Assembly: GCA_002500505.1 (NCBI GenBank)
Contig: DLRM01000007.1
Coordinates: 67,337-131,336, forward strand
Length of the DNA stretch: 64,000 nucleotides
Source of the DNA: Planctomycetes bacterium UBA7888
GTDB lineage: Bacteria; Planctomycetota; UBA1135
Reading direction: 5' to 3'
Shown here: piece after piece, positions 17,052 to 25,863 of the stretch
How positions within the stretch are numbered: position 1 is the stretch's first letter
Layout of the letters: each line of letters starts with the position of its first letter
The notes under the pieces: generated by a model
Database searches by the model: none
What the model was told of the DNA's origin: nothing
Seen by the model: the letters and a program-made list of their open reading frames with translations, nothing else
Translations under genes and position numbers: made by a program

Positions 17052-18191
17052 TTAAGCAGCCTCGCCAAACTGCGACAACAGCTTAAACATGGGCAAGAAG
17101 AGAGAAACGGCGATTAAGCCCACAACTCCTGCCATCATGATTAGGAGGATTGGCTCAAGAAGCTTCAAAACGATGTCCAAAGTTCTTTTGTAATGATCTT
17201 CGTAACTGGCTCCAACCCGAAGACACATATGGTCCAGCTCACCTGTTTCTTCCCCCACCTCGACCATGGAAACAACAACATCGTCAAAGCACTCGGTCGC
17301 TTCCATTGCGCCGGCGATGGGCTCCCCTTCGCGGACCTCATCTTGAATATCATCTACGGCTTCGCGATAAATTTCATTGGTAAGGGCGCCACGAACGATT
17401 TCAAATGCACGAAGGTGGGGAACGCCACTCGAAACCAAAGTCCCAAAAGTATTGGCAAAGCGAGAAATCTGTCCAATGCTCATGAGCTTGCCGACTAAAG
17501 GCAAGCGAAGCCAAAAAGAATGATTCCACCTACGGAAGCCAAATGAGCGATAGTAAAACATTCGGTACCCCAGAAAGAAAAGAGGTGGCAAGATTAGAAC
17601 CCACCAATTGACTACAAGAAAATCTGACGTTGCAATCAGGATGCGAGTCGGTGCTGGAAGCTCAAGATCCATCTCTTGAAAAAGGCCAGCAAACTTTGGG
17701 ATTACAAAAACCATAAGCCCCGTAATGACACAAAGAGCCACAATGAGAATGGTTAATGGGTACGTAATCGCCCCTCTTGTTCTATCGCGAATGTCTTGGG
17801 CGCCTTCCATAAATTCGGCGAGCCGCAAGAGAACTTTGTCTAGCACACCACCAGCTTCCCCAGCTCGAGCCATGTTGACAAACAAATCGTCAAAGGCTTC
17901 GGGGTGCTGAGCAAGGGCTTCAGAAAGCGGCTGTCCCTCTTCCACGAGTTCAGCCGTGTCCAAAATAGTGTCCCGAAATTTCCCTTCGGGCCATTGGTCC
18001 GAAAGGATATTTAAATTTCGCATAATGGGAAGACCAGCTTCCGTCAAAGTGGAGAGCAAACGCGTGAATCGGACTAGATGCTTTAGGGGCACAGTCCTGC
18101 GGACAGAAGTACCAGCGGAGGTTTGAGTTTCGCTCTGTGCCTTAGACCGGACAGTGCGCGCAGCAGGTACTTTTCTTTGAATTCTGGCCAT
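17052..18191 (-). CDS. pilC: Type II secretion / type IV pilus inner-membrane platform protein (GspF/PilC)
   Basis: A 379-aa protein with two T2SSF domains, the GspF/PilC hallmark. The first begins RFTRLLSTLTEAGLPIMRNL (about 40-160) and the second RFANTFGTLVSSGVPHLRAF (about 240-370), each with a helical bundle and long hydrophobic segments. It forms the inner-membrane platform to which the GspE/PilB and PilT ATPases couple to add or remove pilin subunits. The basic N-terminal tail is cytoplasmic. Its ATG overlaps the stop of the upstream GspE-type gene by one base. No GspG/PilA-type pilin follows. Confidence 0.94.
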   Translation of the reverse strand: MARIQRKVPAARTVRSKAQSETQTSAGTSVRRTVPLKHLVRFTRLLSTLTEAGLPIMRNLNILSDQWPEGKFRDTILDTAELVEEGQPLSEALAQHPEAFDDLFVNMARAGEAGGVLDKVLLRLAEFMEGAQDIRDRTRGAITYPLTILIVALCVITGLMVFVIPKFAGLFQEMDLELPAPTRILIATSDFLVVNWWVLILPPLFFLGYRMFYYRSFGFRRWNHSFWLRLPLVGKLMSIGQISRFANTFGTLVSSGVPHLRAFEIVRGALTNEIYREAVDDIQDEVREGEPIAGAMEATECFDDVVVSMVEVGEETGELDHMCLRVGASYEDHYKRTLDIVLKLLEPILLIMMAGVVGLIAVSLFLPMFKLLSQFGEAA

Positions 18192-19828
18192 TAGTCCGTA
18201 TCCCCTTGGGTTTCGCGCAAAATCTCATCCAAAGATGTCCTGCCTTGGCAAGCGAGCTCGATACCCCTCTCCCTGAGAGTAGTCATTTTCCGTTTCCGCG
18301 CCATTTCCCGTAAAGATGTCGTACTAGGATCCTCCAGGAATTGGCGACGGATTCCATCATCTACAGGAAGGATCTCATAGATGGCTGTTCGTCCAGCGAA
18401 ACCTGTGTGGTGGCATGCCTCGCATCCACGACCCCGAGCAAACCCATGCTCTCCATTTAGGCCAGCCTTTTCCAAAAGATCGGCTTCGGGAGTAAAGGGT
18501 TCTGAACAGTCCGCACAAACGCAACGGACCAAGCGCTGGGCAACCACGCCTTCCAAGGTTGCGGCAAGGAGGAAGGGCTCAACTCCCAGATCCACCATTC
18601 GTGTGACAGTGGAGGGTGCATCATTCGTGTGAAGAGTAGACAAAACGAGGTGTCCTGTCAGGGCCGCCTCAACGGCAATTTTGGCGGTTTCAGGGTCACG
18701 GATTTCGCCTACGAGAATGACGTCTGGATCCTGGCGCAACATGGTTCTTAAAACACTTGCATAATTCACGCCAATGCTTTCATTTACAGGAACCTGAACA
18801 ATCCCATCCAGTTCGTACTCAACAGGATCTTCCACAGTGAGGATTTTCAAATCAGGATGATTAATACTCTGCAACAAAGAATAAAGGCTGGTGGTCTTAC
18901 CGCTACCAGTGGGTCCCGTCACCAAAACAATTCCATTGGGCAAACGCACCAGCTTCTCGAGCTGGTCCATTTCCCCAGACTGGAGTCCAAGGTCGGCCAA
19001 ATTAAGCTTGAGAGAACGTCGATCTAAAATCCGGAGCACGACGCTTTCCCCCCCCTGAATCGGAACGGTTGAAACACGAAAATCAATCGGATTCCCATCA
19101 ACAACCATTTCGACACGTCCATCCTGGGGCATACGAGTTTCTGAAATATCCAAGTTGGCCATGACTTTAATTCGAGAAATCAAAGCAGGTGCCAAATGAG
19201 AAGGGGGCGGGTCAATTTCGTAAAGTACACCATCCACTCGCATCCGAACCCGAAACTGACCTTGGTAAGGCTCGAAATGAACGTCAGCAGCACAGTCTCG
19301 GACCGCTCGAGTCAAAATAGACTCCAATAGGCGGACAATAGGTGCGGACTCCCCTGCCTCGACATCCGCCACGGCCTCAACGGCTTCTTCTCGGGCACGG
19401 TATGCCTTTTCAACTGCTTCGGCCAAAGCAACGGGATCGGCAAGTAGAGGCTCAACTGGATGCCCAGTCATGCCTTCCAAATCTCCCAGTAGCGGGAGAG
19501 AGTCGGCGTCGGCAACTGCTAGACGAAGCTTTCCTTTTTCAACTCCAATGGGGAGAACTCCAAAAGCGCGAGCAGTGGCAGCATCCAACAAGGCTACGGC
19601 CTCCGCCTCTGGTTGAAGGCTCTCTGCGGAAACCCACTCCAAACCCTTCTGCAAGGCAACACCCCTGGACAAATCTTCCGATGTGACCACTCCCCTCTCC
19701 GTCAGGATTTCCCCTAAACGACCCCCGTTGCGACGCTGTTCAGCAAGAGCCGCCTGGAGCTGGCTCTGCCGCAAGACTCCCATTTCCAGGAGAATGCGCC
19801 CAATCTGGCGGCTATCTTGTTTGGTCAT
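18191..19828 (-). CDS. gspE: GspE/PilB-type assembly ATPase (second paralogue)
   Basis: A 545-aa hexameric secretion/pilus extension ATPase. An N-terminal MshEN-type domain (about 5-150, IGRILLEMGVLRQSQL) precedes the ATPase core. Walker A is GPTGSGKTTSLYS near 305, the Asp box ILTVEDPVEYEL, Walker B DVILVGEIRDPET, and the His box LSTLHTNDAPS. A tetracysteine zinc element (CVCADC then CEAC) is intact in the C-terminal domain. It overlaps pilC by one base and follows pilT by 9 bases. The other GspE paralogue lies just upstream of pilT, so this set encodes two extension-type motors and one retraction-type motor for one platform protein. Confidence 0.93.
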   Translation of the reverse strand: MTKQDSRQIGRILLEMGVLRQSQLQAALAEQRRNGGRLGEILTERGVVTSEDLSRGVALQKGLEWVSAESLQPEAEAVALLDAATARAFGVLPIGVEKGKLRLAVADADSLPLLGDLEGMTGHPVEPLLADPVALAEAVEKAYRAREEAVEAVADVEAGESAPIVRLLESILTRAVRDCAADVHFEPYQGQFRVRMRVDGVLYEIDPPPSHLAPALISRIKVMANLDISETRMPQDGRVEMVVDGNPIDFRVSTVPIQGGESVVLRILDRRSLKLNLADLGLQSGEMDQLEKLVRLPNGIVLVTGPTGSGKTTSLYSLLQSINHPDLKILTVEDPVEYELDGIVQVPVNESIGVNYASVLRTMLRQDPDVILVGEIRDPETAKIAVEAALTGHLVLSTLHTNDAPSTVTRMVDLGVEPFLLAATLEGVVAQRLVRCVCADCSEPFTPEADLLEKAGLNGEHGFARGRGCEACHHTGFAGRTAIYEILPVDDGIRRQFLEDPSTTSLREMARKRKMTTLRERGIELACQGRTSLDEILRETQGDTD

Positions 19829-19837
19829 ATTGATGGA

Positions 19838-20908
19838 TTAACCAAGCCTTTGTTTGAGTTCAGAGGGAGTTTGGGCCGCACCAAGAGCATCTTCGCGAGT
19901 AATTGCGCCGTTTTGAACTAATTCAAGAAGATGCTCGTCAAGCAATTGCATACCAATTCTTTTCTGGGTTTGCATGACCGAAGGAATCTTGAAAGTCTCA
20001 CCCTTGCGAATGTGGTTTTCAATTGCTGAGTTTCGAATCATGACCTCAAAGGCAGCAATGCGACCTTGCCCGTCTGCGCGCGGAAGGAGAACCTGAGAAA
20101 CAACAGCATGGAGCGAAACGGCAAGTTGAGACCGAATTTGTTCTTGCTGCTCATTTGGGAATTGGTCCACGATTCGGTCAACGGTTCGAGCAGCCCCCGT
20201 CGTATGCATCGTTCCCAAAACAAGATGCCCCGTTTCCGCTGCCGAAATAGCAGCTGAGGTTGTTTCCAAATCACGCATCTCTCCCAAAAGAATGACGTCA
20301 GGATCTTGTCGAAGAACGCGACGAAGGGCTTCGCCGAAGGAAGAAACGTCCTCCCCCACTTCGCGCTGGGTCACAACCGCCTTTTCCGATTGGTGATAAA
20401 ACTCAATGGGATCCTCCAAAGTAACGATGTGACAATTCCTTGAAACGTTTACCTCGTGCAATAGAGAAGCAAGAGTTGTTGTTTTCCCTGAACCCGTGGG
20501 GCCGGTCACCAGAACAAGCCCCCTTGGAAGATGGGCCAAGGCACGCATGACTTTTGGAGCTCCAATATCGTCAAAGCTCATCCTATTCTGAGGAATCCTC
20601 CGAGCAACGAGGGCATAAGACCCCCTCTGTCGAAAAACACTCACGCGGTAACGGTCATCATCATGGGCTAACGCAAAGTCAGCCGTGCCGTGAACTTCCA
20701 AATCTTCTTTCCGGAAATCAGGAACAATTCCCAAACAAATCGCATCAAGGATCTCCGAATCGAGGAGATCTTCTTCGATGGAGCAAATCTCACCAGAAAC
20801 CCTCATCATCGGAGGACGGCCTGCGCCAAGGTGAAGGTCAGATGCGTCATTACTTGCAACGGTTTTCAGCCATTGATCCAGTTGACTACCAGTAGCGATG
20901 TCGGTCAT
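19838..20908 (-). CDS. pilT: PilT-type retraction ATPase
   Basis: A 356-aa twitching-motility ATPase, the usual PilT/PilU length. The N-terminal PAS-like domain starts SDLHLGAGRPPMMRVSG. Walker A is GPTGSGKTTTLAS near 140, the Asp box VTLEDPIEF, Walker B DVILLGEMRDLET and the His box LGTMHTTGAARTVDR. The C-terminal block FEVMIRNSAIENHIRKG matches the AIRNLIRE region essential for retraction in PilT. It starts by a 4-base overlap with the upstream gspE gene. It powers pilus retraction or, in secretion systems, pseudopilus dynamics. Confidence 0.93.
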   Translation of the reverse strand: MTDIATGSQLDQWLKTVASNDASDLHLGAGRPPMMRVSGEICSIEEDLLDSEILDAICLGIVPDFRKEDLEVHGTADFALAHDDDRYRVSVFRQRGSYALVARRIPQNRMSFDDIGAPKVMRALAHLPRGLVLVTGPTGSGKTTTLASLLHEVNVSRNCHIVTLEDPIEFYHQSEKAVVTQREVGEDVSSFGEALRRVLRQDPDVILLGEMRDLETTSAAISAAETGHLVLGTMHTTGAARTVDRIVDQFPNEQQEQIRSQLAVSLHAVVSQVLLPRADGQGRIAAFEVMIRNSAIENHIRKGETFKIPSVMQTQKRIGMQLLDEHLLELVQNGAITREDALGAAQTPSELKQRLG

Positions 20909-22593
20909 GATTCAGTTCCTTCAGTTGAATTGGAGTCCATGGGCTTCACGGGCTCATCGGGTTCATCTTCAACGCGAGTGACGCGTAGCATTTCGTTGAC
21001 TGTGGTCAGGCCAGATAAAATCTTTTCAGAAATGTCTTCGGGCATTTTTGACCATGCCCCTTCTTTAGCTGCAGCAGCGGAGAATCGGTTGAGACTTTGC
21101 CCTTGGAACAAAATGTCTCGCAAAGATTCACTCATTTGCAGCCATTCAAAGCAACCCACCCTTCCCCGGAAGCCGGTGCGAGAGCATTCAGGGCAACCTC
21201 TAGGGTGGAACAATTGAGCGCCTTTATCGAGCCCAAGAAGCTCCCGTTCCACTTCCGTAGCAGGCTCTTCCACAGCACATTTTGAACAGAGGCGGCGAAC
21301 AAGGCGTTGAGCCAAAACCCCTTGAAGGGAAGTCGCAATCAAAAAGGGTGGGACGCCCATATCCAATAAGCGGGTCACCGCACTCGGAGCGTCGTTGGTG
21401 TGCACAGTACTAAAAACTAAGTGCCCCGTTAGGGAGGCTTGAATCGCGACTTCGGCGGTTTCTCGGTCGCGAATTTCACCAACCAAAACGATGTTAGGGG
21501 CTTGACGCAAAAACGCTCGTAAGGCTCGAGCAAAAGACAACCCAATCGAGGGGTGTACCTGAACTTGGTTGATCCCTTTGATGCGATATTCGACAGGATC
21601 TTCAACCGTCAGAATCTTCTTGTCGGATCGATTTAATGTTTGCAGAGCGGCATAGAGCGTTGTGGTTTTTCCTGAACCCGTGGGCCCGGTCACCAAGAAA
21701 ATTCCATTCGGCCTTTCAATCACCTGCTCAAACCATGCCAAAGCTCTTGGAGTAAGGCCAAGATCTGGGAGTGAAAGCAAATTGGCTTCTCGGTCAAGGA
21801 GACGCATGACACAGGTCTCCCCAGAACTAGTTGGCAAAATAGAAGTCCGCACATCCAAAGAACGGCCGCTTGCAGTGTGCTCAATTCGCCCGTCTTGGGG
21901 TTTTCTTTTTTCAGCGATGTCCAAACCAGCACTTACTTTGAGATGACTCAAAATAGGGGCGTGCAAATCAATCGGATGCTCGTTGTATATCTCGAGTTTC
22001 CCATCAATTCGATATCGAATGCGCACACGATCATCAAATGGTTCGATATGGATATCTGAGGCACGTTCATCTACAGCATCGCTAAACATTTTCTGGACAA
22101 GCCGCACAACTGGAGATTCTTCGAATTGTTCCGGGCTTTCATCATCAACTCCTTTTGCTTCACCAGAACACGGCCCATATACCAATTCCAGAACGGATTC
22201 TAGGACTTTCGACGAGGTCATGACCAAGCCGACATCGCGGTCCAACAAAAACCGAAGGGTGTCCAAGACAACCACTTTCGCCGGGTCTGCAACCGCTACC
22301 AATAAAGTCTCTCCCTTTTCCGTAACTGGGATACACTCCAGCTCCCAGGCTTGATTGGCATCAAGAAGATCGGTTAGGCGAGCGGGTGGCGTCTTACCAG
22401 AGAGGCTGACAAAGGGGAGGCGGGCTTGAAGGGCAAGTGCGCGAGCGACCGTCTCCTCGTCAACAGCGCCACTTTGGACAAGCAAATCCCCTAAAGGGGC
22501 AGACCGGTTCTTTTGTTGAGCCAGCGCATCACGCAGCTGGTCTTCCTGAATGGCGCCTTGCGCCAGCAAAATGGCTCCGAGTTGTTTCCTCAA
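20905..22593 (-). CDS. gspE: GspE/PilB-type assembly ATPase (first paralogue)
   Basis: A 562-aa ATPase with an N-terminal MshEN-type domain (QLGAILLAQGAIQEDQLRDAL), Walker A GPTGSGKTTTLYA near 320, Asp box ILTVEDPVEYRI, Walker B NIVLVGEIRDRET, His box FSTVHTNDAPSAVTR and a zinc tetracysteine (RRLCSKC, CPEC). It is clearly paralogous to the ATPase at 18191-19828, but an acidic Ser/Thr/Asp-rich C-terminal tail of about 30 residues is extra. Its ATG overlaps the upstream DUF1573 gene stop, and its stop overlaps pilT, by 4 bases each, indicating tight translational coupling. Confidence 0.93.
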   Translation of the reverse strand: MRKQLGAILLAQGAIQEDQLRDALAQQKNRSAPLGDLLVQSGAVDEETVARALALQARLPFVSLSGKTPPARLTDLLDANQAWELECIPVTEKGETLLVAVADPAKVVVLDTLRFLLDRDVGLVMTSSKVLESVLELVYGPCSGEAKGVDDESPEQFEESPVVRLVQKMFSDAVDERASDIHIEPFDDRVRIRYRIDGKLEIYNEHPIDLHAPILSHLKVSAGLDIAEKRKPQDGRIEHTASGRSLDVRTSILPTSSGETCVMRLLDREANLLSLPDLGLTPRALAWFEQVIERPNGIFLVTGPTGSGKTTTLYAALQTLNRSDKKILTVEDPVEYRIKGINQVQVHPSIGLSFARALRAFLRQAPNIVLVGEIRDRETAEVAIQASLTGHLVFSTVHTNDAPSAVTRLLDMGVPPFLIATSLQGVLAQRLVRRLCSKCAVEEPATEVERELLGLDKGAQLFHPRGCPECSRTGFRGRVGCFEWLQMSESLRDILFQGQSLNRFSAAAAKEGAWSKMPEDISEKILSGLTTVNEMLRVTRVEDEPDEPVKPMDSNSTEGTES

Positions 22594-23711
22594 CGGGGCT
22601 CCCTAACAAGAACGGTAATGGGGTATTCCCTGTTTGGGATATCCGAGCCCGCAGGCCAGGTCACGGAAACCTTGCCCGCATGACGACCAATTTCAGCATT
22701 TGATTTTATGGAAACCGTCAGAACGTAATCCTTGCCCTCAACCACAGTATCAAGGAAGACTTCGAATACATCGTCACCTGCATAGGTAATGTTTGGCTCT
22801 GGAATTTCCAGCCAATCGATCGAAGGTCGAATTTTCATCTTCCGAATGGGTTCTTGGCCTTTTTCAACCAAGTTGAAACCAACCAATCGGTCGGGGAAAT
22901 ATCGAACTTTCCCGAGCAACTCAGCATAGGCTGAAAAGCTCAGGTCATGCCCAATGCTGGTTTCAATCAAAACATTGCCGCTGTATCGACCTTCCGCTAA
23001 CTGAGGATCCAGTTCAACCAAAAGTGTATGCACCTCACCAATTCCATCCGGTGCAGGGATGTTTTCTTTCATATCCGTAATCGTAATCCACTCTGGTTTA
23101 TTTCGAAACGAAACAATCTCCCATGGCTCGGCACCAGTCACTTTAAGTTTTCGAGTTGGAGTAGGGTTCCTGCGGATAGATCCCGCCAAGATGTCCACGA
23201 ATCTGGCTTGATGCGGCGTCGAAGAAAACACGGGTGTAACGAAAGCGGCCAACCCAAGCTTCATTGGAAGGTTTGTTGCATTGCCCTGAATCGTAATGGA
23301 GGAATCTTTTCGATTCGTGTAGTTCTTAGAATCAAAAATTCCAGTAATAGCACCCTCGCTGCCCCCCGGAATCGGGGTATCCAAATCCCAAGGCTCACCG
23401 TTCACCTCAAGAGCAACTTCAGTGCACCCACAGGAAGGGCGAAGTTCGGTGAGAACAACAGGCTCATTCCCCTCGACTTTAAACGGGAACCGCAAGGGAA
23501 ACGTTTGAAACTGAAAAACCTTTCCGAGTTCCAAATTTTTTATTCCTGGCTGAAACCGGCTCAAGGAACGGCTATTGTCCACTCCAATCACGGCAACATC
23601 TTGACTTCGCGACGAAGAAGCAGAGGGGTCACCTTCAGAGCTCGGAGGGCAACTCTGGAGTGAAATTGAAGCTAAAAAAGCGAGAAGGGATTTCAGTAAA
23701 ACTTTGTTCAT
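22590..23711 (-). CDS. DUF1573-type lipoprotein (third of three)
   Basis: A 373-aa lipoprotein (lipobox ISLQSC at about 16-21). The DUF1573 domain is marked by KVFQFQTFPLRFPFKVEGN and LRPSCGCTEVALEVNGE (about 55-95), followed by beta-rich, Ig-like regions to the end. DUF1573 proteins are exported, abundant in Bacteroidetes and Planctomycetes, and without defined activity. The frame is open to an ATG at 23738, but the ATG at 23711 makes an ATGA overlap with the preceding gene and puts the signal peptide first. It is homologous to the two preceding genes, and its stop overlaps gspE. Confidence 0.82.
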   Translation of the reverse strand: MNKVLLKSLLAFLASISLQSCPPSSEGDPSASSSRSQDVAVIGVDNSRSLSRFQPGIKNLELGKVFQFQTFPLRFPFKVEGNEPVVLTELRPSCGCTEVALEVNGEPWDLDTPIPGGSEGAITGIFDSKNYTNRKDSSITIQGNATNLPMKLGLAAFVTPVFSSTPHQARFVDILAGSIRRNPTPTRKLKVTGAEPWEIVSFRNKPEWITITDMKENIPAPDGIGEVHTLLVELDPQLAEGRYSGNVLIETSIGHDLSFSAYAELLGKVRYFPDRLVGFNLVEKGQEPIRKMKIRPSIDWLEIPEPNITYAGDDVFEVFLDTVVEGKDYVLTVSIKSNAEIGRHAGKVSVTWPAGSDIPNREYPITVLVREPR

Positions 23712-24808
23712 TGTCGAATGATGGCTTTTAAAGCCCACTCAGCAGAATCTATTCCAGCGGCCTCGGGAAAACTAGCTCGCAAAACCGCAGAATGATGCCC
23801 CAATGGAGCATCATTAGGAACACGGACTCGTAGGACATAGAAACGGCCTGCTTCTTTCTCGACGATTTCGGTTCGAAAAACATCGGCCCCTTCAACGCTC
23901 AGAGTTGGGCGTGGAATCATGACGCCATCTAAGGTCGCACGCAAATTGATTCGGCGGGATCTCTCTTGCCCTGCATTCATAAGACCAAAACTGAGGCGCC
24001 GCTCAGGGTCGAAACGAATAGGACCAAAAATATTGGCTTGCACTACAAAATCAAGGGTTCTATCTAAGCTTGTTTCCGCAATCGCTGTTTCATAGAGGCG
24101 ACCTTGCTCACAAGCCGGCCCCAATGTAATACGAAAAATTTTCGCCTCCGGTTCACGTCCCTCAATAACGGCTGTGCGGCCAGTATCTTCAACAGAAATT
24201 CCTGCAGGAGTATTCAACCAGCGCTGAATTTCAAACTCACGCGAAGGCAACACCTGGACTTCTATAGAGGGTGGATGTTCACTGCGTAGAGCAGAAAGCG
24301 GTACATCCCCAAAGCGTGCTTGCTTGGGGAATAATTCAAAAATGGGGTAAACGACTGCGGTGACTCGCAAAACCTGGGGCATGCCCAAACCATTTCCGCG
24401 TATCGTGATTTTGGAGTCCTTCTCCTGGGAATAGGTGGCGCTTTTAAATGTCCCACGAACAAATCCTTGTGCCCCAGGAAGGATGGGGTCACCTAAAACA
24501 TAAAGTTCGCCATCCACCTCCATTTTGGCATCCGTACAACCGCATGAGGACTCCAGTTGAGTTACCACCAATGGCTGACTTCCTTCAACATGGAAAGAGA
24601 ATTCCAAAGGGAACTCCCCATGTTGGTAAACATCTCCCAGAGCCTCGAGATTCTTACTAAGAACAATACGAGAATCGGTAGCGCCTGCCTTCACTGCTGC
24701 CATTGAAGCCGCAGGACTTGAAGGGTCAAATTTTTCCATGACGGAACTTGGCTCAGCACGGCCACAAGCAGCCGCAAGGAGGAGAATGCTAAATGAGTGA
24801 ACTTTCAT
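23708..24808 (-). CDS. DUF1573-type lipoprotein (second of three)
   Basis: A 366-aa lipoprotein with lipobox LLAAAC (Cys about residue 15). The domain runs VYQHGEFPLEFSFHVEG, LESSCGCTDAKMEVDGEL, then beta-rich C-terminal parts with blocks also seen in the flanking paralogue (LPSREFEIQRWLN; FGPIRFDPERRLSFGLM). Like its neighbours it has the paired-cysteine SCGCT motif. It is coupled by 4-base overlaps on both sides. Function unknown; location at an outer or inner membrane face is inferred from the lipobox. Confidence 0.82.
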   Translation of the reverse strand: MKVHSFSILLLAAACGRAEPSSVMEKFDPSSPAASMAAVKAGATDSRIVLSKNLEALGDVYQHGEFPLEFSFHVEGSQPLVVTQLESSCGCTDAKMEVDGELYVLGDPILPGAQGFVRGTFKSATYSQEKDSKITIRGNGLGMPQVLRVTAVVYPIFELFPKQARFGDVPLSALRSEHPPSIEVQVLPSREFEIQRWLNTPAGISVEDTGRTAVIEGREPEAKIFRITLGPACEQGRLYETAIAETSLDRTLDFVVQANIFGPIRFDPERRLSFGLMNAGQERSRRINLRATLDGVMIPRPTLSVEGADVFRTEIVEKEAGRFYVLRVRVPNDAPLGHHSAVLRASFPEAAGIDSAEWALKAIIRQ

Positions 24809-25863
24809 CTATTGGAATCCGAGTTTTTCTGGGAATCCTGGACGAGCCCGACAATGCGAACGTTCCGTTCAAGTTCCCTGATGTTTTCCCCCACTTGGTG
24901 CCTGAGGCGAATTCGAATTTCGCCATGAACTGGGCCAAGTGGAAGGGTCGATGGGAGAGTAAAGCGGATGCGCCAACTAGCGGACTCCTCTAAGGTTACG
25001 GAATCCACCCTCGAATCGGGAATCCCAAGGATTTCGGTCTCCAAAACTTCCAACGTCCCCTCCGTCGCTCCGCAATCCAAACTGGCCTGGGTCTCGATAC
25101 CCGACCGGAGCACGCCTAAGGGAAAGATGCGACTGGGACGCGACCAAACTGCCCCCACTCGCTCAAAAACGAGGGGCATGACAAACCGAAGCTCATTGTC
25201 CGCCTGGAGTCGGAGAAAATCTGACTCGCGAGGGCCGGGATCCCCAGGTGGAAGGAGCAAAGCCAGTTCCTGGGTTACGGAAGATTCCGCTGAAGGGACA
25301 CCTTCCCAACGGTAGCCCTCTGGCAAAGCCAAAGCCTTTATGAAACGGAAGGGTTTGGGGCCTGAAACCTTTAGGGGGATTCGGTGACTTTCTTCTGCAG
25401 AGATTCGCCCCAAACGCATGATTGAAGGTTCCGCAACAAACCAAGGCTCTACCACTGAACGAACCTCTAAGCGAGCCGGCAAGCCCGGCCCGGTCCCCAA
25501 GACATTCACAGGAGTGTTTTTCACGCCATGAATCCCCACCGTGGAGTAAATCACCAAAACTTCGCCTTGGGTGCCAGCCGAGGCCTCATAAGGGAAAGAC
25601 ACCGGAGAACCCCCAATTAAAAGCTGAGGAGAAAGGCAACCACAGCCTGGTTGAAGCTGCTGAATCTGAACCGGCTCTTGCCCAACTTGAAACGGAAAAA
25701 CTAGGGCAATTTGCTTCCCTTCGACAACCGTGCCCAAGTCTTGGACGGGATTCTCAAATTGAACCCAATTCGGTTGCGAATCGGAACAGGCTGTGGCTAG
25801 TAAGAAAGAAAAGCACCAAAATCGAAGTTGCCCTTGCGGGGAGGACCGCCCAAGATAAGACAC
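24805..25863 (-). CDS. DUF1573-type lipoprotein (first of three)
   Basis: A lipoprotein of about 352 aa starting at a GTG at 25861-25863; a short basic region precedes the signal core WCFSFLLATAC. The domain contains DLGTVVEGKQIALVFPFQVG and LQPGCGCLSPQLLIGG, the DUF1573 pattern with GCGC in place of SCGC. The frame is open to an ATG at 26439, but that part lies antisense to the lipoprotein gene at 25864-26457 and precedes the signal peptide, so I reject it. It leads the series of overlapping genes that ends with rpoD and the subtilase. Confidence 0.75.
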   Translation of the reverse strand: MSYLGRSSPQGQLRFWCFSFLLATACSDSQPNWVQFENPVQDLGTVVEGKQIALVFPFQVGQEPVQIQQLQPGCGCLSPQLLIGGSPVSFPYEASAGTQGEVLVIYSTVGIHGVKNTPVNVLGTGPGLPARLEVRSVVEPWFVAEPSIMRLGRISAEESHRIPLKVSGPKPFRFIKALALPEGYRWEGVPSAESSVTQELALLLPPGDPGPRESDFLRLQADNELRFVMPLVFERVGAVWSRPSRIFPLGVLRSGIETQASLDCGATEGTLEVLETEILGIPDSRVDSVTLEESASWRIRFTLPSTLPLGPVHGEIRIRLRHQVGENIRELERNVRIVGLVQDSQKNSDSNR

